This document shows, in pieces, positions 7,656 to 14,500 of a stretch of 19,444 nt of DNA. Position 1 is the stretch's first letter; every line of letters begins with the position of its first letter. The DNA lies in NCBI GenBank assembly GCA_030550225.1, contig JAUQPV010000019.1, positions 1-19,444 on the forward strand. The letters run 5' to 3'. The position numbers and the translations under genes were made by a program. Source of the DNA: Acidobacteriota bacterium (GTDB lineage Bacteria > Acidobacteriota > HRBIN11). The notes below the pieces were generated by a model. That model worked only from the letters and a program-made list of their open reading frames with translations. It was not told where the DNA came from and did no database searches.

Positions 7656-8459
7656 TTATATCACAAGGGCTGGACGGACGGAACGGACCAGTTCGGCATC
7701 GATCGAGGCTCGGTCCTGGGCGAAAGCCTCCATCAGGGCCAGGTGGGCCAGGTGGTTGACGACGCGCGGATAGCCCTCTGAAAGAGTGGCGATCGCCTCT
7801 AAGGCGTCCGACCGGAAGGGCCCCGGCCAAGTGCCCCCGGCCTGTTCCCACCGGTGGCGGATGTAGGTCGGCACCTCCTCGGGTCGCAGGGGGACTAACC
7901 GAAGATGCATGCTGATGCGCTGGCGGAAAGCCGTGTAAGCCCGCCGCCGGAGGGTCGTCTCAAGTTCGGGCTGGCCGACTAAGACGATGCCCAAGAGGTT
8001 GGCCGTGTCCAACTGAAGGTTACTCAGGAAGCGGATCTCATCGAAGACGGCCTTGCCGGGTAGGAGATGGGCCTCGTCCAGGACGAGGGCCGCGCCCTGG
8101 CCGCCCTGCCAGAGGTCGACAAGCCGGTCGGCCAACTGATTCATCAAGACGTAACGGGACCGGGCCGGCGGGACGTCCAAAGCCGTGGCCAGTTGGGTCA
8201 GCAGTTGGTAGGGCGTCATCCGGGGATAGACGAGGACGACGACCCGGATGGACGCCGCCTCAGCTTGCTGGAGGGCCGCTCGGATGACGGTCGTCTTGCC
8301 GACCCCGACGGCCCCCGTTAGGAGGACCGTCTCCCGTTCCTCGAGGGCATACTGGACCATGGCAAGGGCTTGCTCGTACTGGGGAAACCAGCACACGTAC
8401 CGGGGGTCCGGCGTGTTCCGGAAGGGCAGGTCCGTCAAACCGAAGTAAGCCTCGTACAT
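7656..8459 (-). CDS. ExeA/GspA-family AAA ATPase, ATPase domain only
   Basis: The 267-residue product matches the ExeA-type AAA domain. It begins with the family signature FGL..LPF..TPDPR (residues 6-20), followed by Walker A GAVGVGKT (49-56), Walker B ALVLDEAH (124-131), a sensor segment IVLVGQPEL (158-166) and the RISMHLRL arginine region (180-187). ExeA is known to help assemble secretins in type II secretion, and relatives occur in type IV pilus and MSHA loci. This copy ends after the ATPase lid and has no membrane helix or peptidoglycan-binding domain, so it is shorter than full ExeA. It starts 4 nt after the cheA stop, which suggests co-translation and a role within the chemosensory system, perhaps linking signalling to an envelope machine. 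TniB-type transposition ATPases are relatives, but no transposase is nearby. Confidence 0.87.
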   Translation of the reverse strand: MYEAYFGLTDLPFRNTPDPRYVCWFPQYEQALAMVQYALEERETVLLTGAVGVGKTTVIRAALQQAEAASIRVVVLVYPRMTPYQLLTQLATALDVPPARSRYVLMNQLADRLVDLWQGGQGAALVLDEAHLLPGKAVFDEIRFLSNLQLDTANLLGIVLVGQPELETTLRRRAYTAFRQRISMHLRLVPLRPEEVPTYIRHRWEQAGGTWPGPFRSDALEAIATLSEGYPRVVNHLAHLALMEAFAQDRASIDAELVRSVRPALVI

Positions 8460-8463
8460 GTCT

Positions 8464-10482
8464 TCACGTCCGCCGCGGGAAGACCCGCGCCGTCAAGCTG
8501 ATGGGGTCCAGGACCAGGACGGGCCGGTCTTCACCGATCTCGGCGGCTCCGCTGATGCCCCGGAGGTCCTGTAAGCGGGCTGAGATCCGCTTGATGACGA
8601 TTTCCTGCATCCGTTCGACCGCGTCGACGCACAGGGCAAACCACTGCCGGCCGGCCCGACTGACGATGGCGAATCCCCCGTCCCGGGCGTCTGTCAGTCG
8701 AAAGACCTGACCAAGCCGGATCAGGGGGACTGCCCCCTCGTGATAATGCAGGAGCTCCTGGCCCTCGACTTGTCGGAGATGCTCGGGTCGGACCTCGACG
8801 ATTTCCTGGACCAGAGCAAGGGGGACGGCAAATCGCTCCGGGCCGACCCGGACGATCACGGCCGGGACGATGGCCAGCGTGATGGGGAGCAGGATCTCGA
8901 AGGTCGTTCCCTGACCGGCCTCCGTGTGGACCGTCACGGTCCCATTCAGGCGCTCGATGGTCTGCTTGACGATGTCGAGGCCGACGCCCCGGCCCGAGAC
9001 CTCGCCGACCCGCTCGGCCGAAGAGAATCCCGGCTCGAAGATGAGCCGCAGGACGTCCTGAACGGTGACCTCGGCCTCTTCATCGATAAGGCCCATCTGG
9101 ATGGCCCGCCGGCGGACCTTTTCCAACTGAATCCCCCGGCCGTCGTCGGCGATACGCAGGGCGATCCGTGGACCGACCTGGGCCGCCTCGATGCGGACCG
9201 TCCCTGTCTCGGGCTTCCCTTGCGCCCGTCGCTCGTCGGGTGCCTCGATGCCGTGATCGACGGCGTTTCGCAGGATGTGCACGAGGGGGTCCATGATGTG
9301 CTCGATGAGGACCTTATCGAGACGGGTGTCGCCACCCAGGAAGACCGTCTGGACCTGCTTGCCGGCCTGACGGGCCAGCCGGCGGACCATCCGTTCCAGG
9401 CGGCCGTAGACCGTCCCGATGGGGACGAGCCGAAGCTCCAGCAAATGCCGTTGGGCTTCCCCCAGGCGGGTGGCCATCTCCTGCGTGAGCTGAAGGAGAG
9501 CCGCCAGGGAGCCGGCGATTTCCGGAAAACGGCTCTGGAGGTCTTGGATTAGGCTCTCCTGCCGGGACCGAAGGACAGCGGCTTCCCCTACGACGTTCAG
9601 GACGGCATCCAGAGCCCGCAGGTCGACCCGGACGGAGCGGCTGAGGTCTCGTAGAAAGGCCGGCTCGGCCTCGGCTTCCGAGGGTTCGGCCTCGGCCTCG
9701 ACGGCTGGCCGGCCTGGCTCCGCCGGGGCTATGCCCTCGGGGGGATACAGCAGGTCCAGCCGGGTCGGGGCGGTCGGAAGCAGGTCCCCCACGGCGTCCG
9801 GGACTACCCGCGAGGCCCATAGCAGACGGAAACCGATCTGGTCCGGGTCGGTCCCGGCTTCCGGGAGCGTGCTGATGAGTTCGCCGTGCTGATTCAGGAC
9901 GGCATTCGCCTCCCGGAGGACCCGGTCGAAGTCAGCGAAGGGCAGTCGGAGGTAAATCGAGTAGATACGCAGGCCCTGGCGGACCGCCTCCCGGAGACGG
10001 TGCTCCTCGTACTCGGTCAGCGACTGGCGGGTCGCCGCATCCAGGGCCAGACGGTCCAGGGGGTCGGCCTCGGCCGACAGGACTCGCCGCTGAGCGCTTT
10101 CGACAAAACGGTCGATGGCCTCAAGGGCTTGGTCCAGGTCGATGACCTCGGCCGTCTCGGCCGTCTCTTGGAGCAAGCGTTGAAGCGTCTCCAAAGAGTC
10201 GAACAGCAAGTCGACCAGGTGGGGCGACACGGGGATCTTCCCCAGACGGACCCGGTCGAGGACGTCCTCGATCCGGTGGGTGTAAGTGCTCAGCCGCGTG
10301 TAGCCCAGCATGGCCGCGAGGCCCTTCAGGGAGTGGTAGCTCCGAAAGAGCTGGTTCACGAGGTCGGCCTTGAACTGACCGACGCGGGCGTACTGCTCGA
10401 ACTGCCGAAGGACGCTCCCGATAGCTTCCAAGATGTCTTGGGCCTCGGCCAGGAATTCGGGGTTCAGTTCTCGGGCGACCAC
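8464..10482 (-). CDS. cheA: Chemotaxis histidine kinase CheA
   Basis: This is the central autokinase of the pathway. I place the start at GTG 10482, giving 672 residues, because AGGAG lies 8 nt upstream and the Hpt domain begins right after; longer in-frame starts would read through cheY in another frame as low-complexity proline/arginine-rich sequence. Domains: Hpt (about 5-130) with phosphorylated H50 in SYHSLKGLAAMLGY; a linker or P2-like region (about 155-235); dimerisation domain (about 283-350); HATPase domain with N-box N406 in ILRNAVDHGIE, G1 box DDGRGI (446-451) and G2 box GRGVGLDIVK (497-506); and CheW-like P5 domain (about 530-668). All catalytic boxes are intact. There is one Hpt domain and no fused receiver, so it is a classical CheA rather than a ChpA/FrzE hybrid. 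It overlaps cheY by 19 nt. Confidence 0.95.
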   Translation of the reverse strand: MVARELNPEFLAEAQDILEAIGSVLRQFEQYARVGQFKADLVNQLFRSYHSLKGLAAMLGYTRLSTYTHRIEDVLDRVRLGKIPVSPHLVDLLFDSLETLQRLLQETAETAEVIDLDQALEAIDRFVESAQRRVLSAEADPLDRLALDAATRQSLTEYEEHRLREAVRQGLRIYSIYLRLPFADFDRVLREANAVLNQHGELISTLPEAGTDPDQIGFRLLWASRVVPDAVGDLLPTAPTRLDLLYPPEGIAPAEPGRPAVEAEAEPSEAEAEPAFLRDLSRSVRVDLRALDAVLNVVGEAAVLRSRQESLIQDLQSRFPEIAGSLAALLQLTQEMATRLGEAQRHLLELRLVPIGTVYGRLERMVRRLARQAGKQVQTVFLGGDTRLDKVLIEHIMDPLVHILRNAVDHGIEAPDERRAQGKPETGTVRIEAAQVGPRIALRIADDGRGIQLEKVRRRAIQMGLIDEEAEVTVQDVLRLIFEPGFSSAERVGEVSGRGVGLDIVKQTIERLNGTVTVHTEAGQGTTFEILLPITLAIVPAVIVRVGPERFAVPLALVQEIVEVRPEHLRQVEGQELLHYHEGAVPLIRLGQVFRLTDARDGGFAIVSRAGRQWFALCVDAVERMQEIVIKRISARLQDLRGISGAAEIGEDRPVLVLDPISLTARVFPRRT

Positions 10483-10910
10483 GCTGGCTTCTCCTGGGGC
10501 ATGGACGGCAAGTCCTGTTCGTAACGAAGCCAGATAGTCCGGACGACCTGGGCCAGGTGGTCCGGCCGGAAGGGCTTGACGACGTAAGCGTCGGCCCCGA
10601 GGGCCATGCCCCGGCGCTGGTCCTCGGCGGCGCCCTCGGTCGACACGATGACGATGGGGATCTGGCGGTACGTCGGATGGGTCTTCAGGAAGCGGATGAG
10701 CTCCAGGCCGTTCATGTCCGGCATGTTGATGTCCGTGATGATGAGGTCGACCTGCAGGCCCGGCAGGAGTCGGAGGGCGTCGAAGCCACTGGGGACCTCC
10801 AGGCTCTGGACGCCAGGGAAGAAGGCCTGGAGACACATCCGGATGTAGCCCCGCATCGTCTCCGAGTCCTCGATGACCATCACCGAACGCAGGGGCCGCC
10901 CTGCCGTCAT
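10464..10910 (-). CDS. cheY: Single-domain CheY-like response regulator
   Basis: This 148-residue protein is a receiver domain followed by a short polar tail (about 130-148). All phosphorylation residues are present: acidic pair E14/D15, acceptor D60 in IITDINMPDMNG, S90/T91 in VIVSTEG and K112 in VVKPFRP. It should be phosphorylated by the CheA encoded next. The ATG at 10910 overlaps the stop of the DUF4388 gene (ATGA), and its own 3' end contains the ribosome binding site and start of cheA. With no DNA-binding output domain it must act by protein contact. Likely targets, by analogy with PilG/PixH-type regulators, are a motility or secretion motor or one of the accessory proteins of the cluster, but this is inference. 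The alternative is a phosphate sink. Confidence 0.94.
   Translation of the reverse strand: MTAGRPLRSVMVIEDSETMRGYIRMCLQAFFPGVQSLEVPSGFDALRLLPGLQVDLIITDINMPDMNGLELIRFLKTHPTYRQIPIVIVSTEGAAEDQRRGMALGADAYVVKPFRPDHLAQVVRTIWLRYEQDLPSMPQEKPAWSPEN
10491..10495 (-). promoter_or_regulatory. Ribosome binding site deciding the cheA start
   Basis: On the minus strand AGGAG lies 8 nt before GTG at 10482, inside the end of cheY. It is the only good site near the start of the Hpt domain and supports translation of cheA from within cheY. Confidence 0.7.
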
Positions 10911-12556
10911 CGGAATACCGCCTGACTCAGACGTCGGTTCAAGATGGCATTCTCGATGGCGAAACTCGCCTGATGGAGAAAGATCTCCAGATACGTCAGG
11001 TCGCCCAGGGGTCGGCCCGTGACGGCGTTATCCCCGTAGAAGAAGCCGACCGTCTGGTCCTGGACGACGAGGGGAATGATCACATACTCCGAGGGCCGAA
11101 AGCGACCGATGGTCTGGACGAAGTCGTCCAGCCACGCCGGGGCCTCGGCGGCCGACCGCCGGACGGACTGGCCCGTCTGAGCGACGACCGCAAAGTCGCC
11201 GACGGGTTGGGGCAATCGGATCCGCCGGACCTTCAGGGGCATCGCTTCGTCGTCGCCCGTATCGCCGAATCCGCCGAGGCCGACGACGCCTTGCGGCGTG
11301 TTCAGAAACAGCAGGCCCCGGTCCAGGAATTCGGCGGCGAACTGCAAGATCAGGAGCGAGATCTGGGGCGCTTCGGAGGGATGCCGCAGGTCGGCCAGGG
11401 CCTGCTTCAATTGGGCCATGAGCTTCGAAAGGCGGGCCTCCGGGGTTTCTTCCTGGAAGGGCTCGTCCAGGCCGAGTTCCCGCCACAGCCGCTCCATGAT
11501 GTCCGGGGCCGACGGCCTCGGCTGGGCGCTTTGAGTCACCCGAAGCACTCGCAAATGGTCCAATAGGACTTGAGCCAAGATATGGACATGCCCCCGGACC
11601 TCCCGAGGCGACCCCGCCGGGATGAAGGGGCTTTGCAGAAGGTGCACGTTCCACGCCCGTCGCAGGGCCTCGTCCAGGTCCGGCTGGATGTACCGGTACA
11701 CCAGGAGGACAGGGACTCCACCGGCCCGCTGGCGGACGGCCTGAATCCACGCCAGGGGGTCCCGGAGCACGTCCACGTCCACGACGACAGTGACGTCCGA
11801 AGCCAGCCGTTGCCATTCGACGACCCGGTTCAGGATTTCGTCGGGGTTCGTCTCAGAAAGCTCGACGACGACAGCACCCCGTTGGATCAGGGTATGGGAC
11901 AGGTACGACCGGACGACGGCCTGCGGGAAGGCTAAGAGGACCGACATGCCCTCCAACGAGGCTTCCGTCTCCGCCTCCTCCTCGGCTAAGCCGATGGCTC
12001 CACCAGGCCCCGCCGGGGCGGTCGCCGGCCGCACGAGCTGGCTCTCGTCCCGAAGCTTCATCGCATCCAGTAAGAGTTGCTGGGCGTTCAAGCCCTTCTC
12101 CAAGAGGACCAAGTCGATGGGGTCGACCCGAATCTCGTCGTAGGGGATGATCTCGGTCAGATGAAAGGTAAAGGTGCCCCGCGGGAACTGAAGGAGTTCG
12201 TAGACAATCCGATAAATCTGCTGTTTGACGACCAGCTCGAGGGCTTCCCGGGTGAGCCACCCCTGCTGGACGAGGATCTGACCCAGGGGCTGATGGGCCT
12301 TCTGCTGACGTTGCAAGGCGAGGGCCTGCGCCAGCTGATCGGGCCGGAGGACCCCGTACTCGACCAGAGCCTGGCCCAAGCTCTTCTGGTTCTTCCCCTG
12401 CAGGAGGGCGCTCACGACCTGGCCGTTCTTAAAAATGAGGATGCCCCGCCGTCGGTCCTCGGATTCGACCTCTAAGATGCCCGTCCGCTTGCTGAGGCTG
12501 ATGATCTGGATGATGTCGGTCAATGACAAATCTTCCAGACTGCCCGTCAGGCTCAT
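10907..12556 (-). CDS. DUF4388 (PatA-like N-terminal) protein with receiver-like centre and GAF-like C-terminus
   Basis: The 549-residue protein opens with a DUF4388 domain (about 1-135; GSLEDLSLTDIIQIISLSKR, then GILIFKNGQVVSA), including a MshEN/GspE-N-like stretch (GQALVEYGVLRPDQL, LGQILVQQGWLTREAL). After an acidic linker, residues about 203-312 look like a degenerate receiver (VLLAFPQAVVRSYLS, VTVVVDVDVLRDP, GVPVLLVYRY). The C-terminus (about 395-545) resembles a GAF domain (GLLFLNT, VIIPLVVQDQTVGFFYGDN, LEIFLHQASFAIENA). DUF4388 is known from PatA/PixG-type response regulators in cyanobacteria and is common in Acidobacteriota and deltaproteobacteria. Its ATG overlaps the nusB stop, and its stop overlaps the cheY start, so it is co-translated with the chemosensory genes. 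Role: probably a signalling adaptor or output protein; its ligand and partner are unknown. Confidence 0.85.
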   Translation of the reverse strand: MSLTGSLEDLSLTDIIQIISLSKRTGILEVESEDRRRGILIFKNGQVVSALLQGKNQKSLGQALVEYGVLRPDQLAQALALQRQQKAHQPLGQILVQQGWLTREALELVVKQQIYRIVYELLQFPRGTFTFHLTEIIPYDEIRVDPIDLVLLEKGLNAQQLLLDAMKLRDESQLVRPATAPAGPGGAIGLAEEEAETEASLEGMSVLLAFPQAVVRSYLSHTLIQRGAVVVELSETNPDEILNRVVEWQRLASDVTVVVDVDVLRDPLAWIQAVRQRAGGVPVLLVYRYIQPDLDEALRRAWNVHLLQSPFIPAGSPREVRGHVHILAQVLLDHLRVLRVTQSAQPRPSAPDIMERLWRELGLDEPFQEETPEARLSKLMAQLKQALADLRHPSEAPQISLLILQFAAEFLDRGLLFLNTPQGVVGLGGFGDTGDDEAMPLKVRRIRLPQPVGDFAVVAQTGQSVRRSAAEAPAWLDDFVQTIGRFRPSEYVIIPLVVQDQTVGFFYGDNAVTGRPLGDLTYLEIFLHQASFAIENAILNRRLSQAVFR

Positions 12557-13029
12557 GCCCGTTGACTCCGGAGCTGATCCAGCAGGCCGTGGACGAACCG
12601 GAAGGCGTCGTCCTCGGCAAAGGCCTTCGCCAGTTCCACAGCCTCATGGATGACCAGGGCCAGGTCCAGACCGTCGTGGAGGTACTCAAAGAGGGCGATC
12701 CGGAGGACGTTGCGGGTGACGGGACTCAGACGTTCCAGTTCCCAGTGATGGGCCAGGCGCTGGATGATGGCATCCAGTTCAGACTGATGCCGGAGGACGC
12801 CGGCGATCAGGTAACGGGCCCGCTCCAAGACGGCAGGTCGGGAGCCCCCCAGGACCTTGAGGACCCCGGCTATCTTCTCCTCGACGTCCCCCGGGTCCAG
12901 CTCGAGACTGTACAGGACCACCATCGCCAGCACGCGAGCCCGCCGGCGATTCGGCCATAAGGCCGGAAAGACGAACGAAAACCCTTCCGTCGCGGGGGAC
13001 GACCGATCGGGACGGTGCTCCACGTTCAT
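12553..13029 (-). CDS. nusB: Transcription antitermination factor NusB
   Basis: NusB forms a complex with NusE (ribosomal protein S10) on boxA RNA and supports antitermination in rRNA operons. The product from ATG 13029 has 158 residues, near the usual 130-150, with an N-terminal tail of about 27 residues before the domain. The all-helical NusB core is seen in RRRARVLAMVVLYSLEL, LSPVTRNVLRIALFEYL and VIHEAVELAKAFAEDDAF followed by FVHGLLDQL. An upstream in-frame ATG at 13074 would overlap ribH and add 15 unconserved residues, so I reject it; only a weak GGACAGG precedes 13029. It starts 14 nt after ribH, the classic ribH-nusB pairing, and its stop overlaps the DUF4388 gene start. Confidence 0.93.
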   Translation of the reverse strand: MNVEHRPDRSSPATEGFSFVFPALWPNRRRARVLAMVVLYSLELDPGDVEEKIAGVLKVLGGSRPAVLERARYLIAGVLRHQSELDAIIQRLAHHWELERLSPVTRNVLRIALFEYLHDGLDLALVIHEAVELAKAFAEDDAFRFVHGLLDQLRSQRA

Positions 13030-13043
13030 CGCCTGTCCAGACG

Positions 13044-13475
13044 TCACGCCGGGGCGTGAACCCACCGCAGACACTGCAGGACGGCCCGGGCGGCTTCATA
13101 ACCCTTGTTACCCATCTTACCGCCTGCCCGTTCCAGTGCCTGCGAGAGATTGGCTGTCGTTACGATGCCAAGCCCAATGGGTATTTTATGCTGGATGCTG
13201 ATTTGTGCAAGCGCTGAGAACACCGCTTGGGCCAGATACGCATGATGATCGGTCTCGCCCTGAATGATGGCCCCCAGGGCGATGACGCCGTCGGGCCGCC
13301 AGGTCTCGATCAGGTGCGCGACCCCCCAGGGAATTTCGAAAGACCCCGGGACTTCGAAAATCTGGAGGCTCGTCTCCGGGACCTGGGCCTCCTCCAAGGC
13401 CCGTCGGGCCCCCGCCAGGAGGCCCTGGACGACGACCTCGTTGTACCGGGACACGACGATGCCGATGCGGGTCAT
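13044..13475 (-). CDS. ribH: 6,7-dimethyl-8-ribityllumazine synthase
   Basis: This enzyme condenses 5-amino-6-ribitylaminouracil with 3,4-dihydroxy-2-butanone-4-phosphate, the penultimate step of riboflavin synthesis, and usually assembles into pentamers or 60-mers. The 143-residue product has the family motifs SRYNEVVVQGLLAGA, EVPGSFEIP (41-49), LGAIIQGETDHHAY with catalytic histidine near H77, and GLGIVTTANLSQALERAGG followed by KMGNKGYEAA. The start is ATG 13475, which overlaps the argF stop as ATGA; longer in-frame starts would run through argF in another frame. ribH-nusB adjacency is common in bacteria. Other riboflavin genes (ribA/B, ribD, ribE) are not in the window. Confidence 0.96.
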   Translation of the reverse strand: MTRIGIVVSRYNEVVVQGLLAGARRALEEAQVPETSLQIFEVPGSFEIPWGVAHLIETWRPDGVIALGAIIQGETDHHAYLAQAVFSALAQISIQHKIPIGLGIVTTANLSQALERAGGKMGNKGYEAARAVLQCLRWVHAPA

Positions 13476-14407
13476 AGCGTCACCCGATGGAACAGCCAGA
13501 GGAGCAGGGCTTTCTGGGTATGGAGACGGTTTTCGGCCTGGTCCCAGACGACCGAGGCCGGCCCGTCGATGACCTCGTCGGTGACCTCCTCCCCCCGATG
13601 GGCCGGCAGGCAGTGCATGAAGACGGCATCCGGTCGGGCCTGACTCATCAGGGCCGCGTTGACCTGATAGGGCCGGAAGACCTGGACCCGGTGGGCCCGC
13701 TCGTGCTCCTGGCCCATCGAGACCCACACGTCCGTGTACACGGCGTCGGCCCCGGCGACGGCTTCCACGGGGTCAGACGTCCACAGCACGCTCCCCCCGC
13801 TCGACCGGGCATGAGACTGGGCCCGGTCGAGGACCTCGGGATGAGGCTTAAACCCCGGCGGCGTGGCGACCCGCAGGTGCAGGCCCAGCCGGGACCCCGC
13901 CAGGAGCAGGGAGTGGCATACGTTGTTGCCGTCCCCCACGTAGGCCAAGCGGAGACCCTCCAGACGGTCCTTTTTCTCCCACAACGTCAGGAGGTCCGCC
14001 AGGGCCTGACAGGGATGCAGGTAATCACTGAGACCGTTGATGACGGGCACCGAGGCATACCGGGCCAGCGTCACGACGTCTGCATGGGCAAAGACCCGAG
14101 CGACGATCCCGTCGACGTACCGGCTCAGCACACGAGCCGTGTCGGCGACCGTCTCGCCACGGCCCAACTGGAGGTCCTGGGCGTTGAAGTACAAAGCGTG
14201 GCCCCCCATCTGAAGCATGGCGACCTCGAAGGACACCCGCGTCCGGGTCGACGGCTTTTGGAAGATCATGCCCAGGACCCGGCCGTCCAGTTCGTGGGCA
14301 TACCGTTCGGGCGCCTGCTTAACCGCCCGAGCCAACCGGAGAAGCCCCCGCAGGGTCTCGACAGACACGTCGTCGGTGTCCAGAAAGTGACGCACGTCGG
14401 TCGGCAT
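13472..14407 (-). CDS. argF: Ornithine carbamoyltransferase
   Basis: This enzyme makes citrulline from ornithine and carbamoyl phosphate in arginine biosynthesis. The 311-residue product from ATG 14407 has the carbamoyl-phosphate loop STRTR (53-57), HPCQ (131-134), the ornithine-binding DVWVSMG (226-232) and the HCLP loop (265-268) followed by AHRGEEV. These residues identify OTCase rather than aspartate carbamoyltransferase. The frame stays open upstream to 14473, but the extra 22 residues are encoded by intergenic repeat B and are not conserved, so I choose the inner ATG; the ribosome binding site is poor (GGAG only 2 nt away). The stop overlaps ribH. No other arg gene is adjacent. Confidence 0.96.
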   Translation of the reverse strand: MPTDVRHFLDTDDVSVETLRGLLRLARAVKQAPERYAHELDGRVLGMIFQKPSTRTRVSFEVAMLQMGGHALYFNAQDLQLGRGETVADTARVLSRYVDGIVARVFAHADVVTLARYASVPVINGLSDYLHPCQALADLLTLWEKKDRLEGLRLAYVGDGNNVCHSLLLAGSRLGLHLRVATPPGFKPHPEVLDRAQSHARSSGGSVLWTSDPVEAVAGADAVYTDVWVSMGQEHERAHRVQVFRPYQVNAALMSQARPDAVFMHCLPAHRGEEVTDEVIDGPASVVWDQAENRLHTQKALLLWLFHRVTL

Positions 14408-14420
14408 GACTCCGCATCTC

Positions 14421-14500
14421 AATGAGGAATGAGAAGTGAGGAGTGAGGAATGAAACATCCCCCTTTTATCCATCCCTCATTACCCATTCCTCATTCCCTC
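14421..14500. repeat. Intergenic word-repeat inverted element B (gaggaatga family)
   Basis: The left arm (14421-14453) is built from short words; gaggaatga recurs at 14424-14432 and 14445-14453 with a 21-nt period. The right arm (14471-14500) is in the complementary sense. An exact 11-bp inverted pair is aatgaggaatg (14421-14431) against 14485-14495. It fills the 72-nt gap between argF and the deaminase gene and extends into the 3' end of the latter, including its TAA stop (14480-14482). It also creates a spurious upstream extension of argF. Confidence 0.8.

Noticed and set aside
8740..9552. A 270-residue plus-strand open frame opposite cheA
   Set aside because: It mirrors conserved kinase boxes on the other strand and has no protein-like features of its own.
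10483..10836. A 118-residue N-terminal extension of CheA
   Set aside because: It overlaps cheY in another frame, is dominated by proline, arginine and glycine, and matches no CheA feature; GTG 10482 with AGGAG fits better.
13030..13074. A nusB start at 13074
   Set aside because: It would overlap ribH and add unconserved residues before the domain.
13476..13727. A longer ribH start
   Set aside because: It lies within argF in another frame; ATG 13475 gives the normal lumazine synthase length.
14408..14473. A longer argF start
   Set aside because: The extra residues come from repeat B and are absent from the OTCase family.
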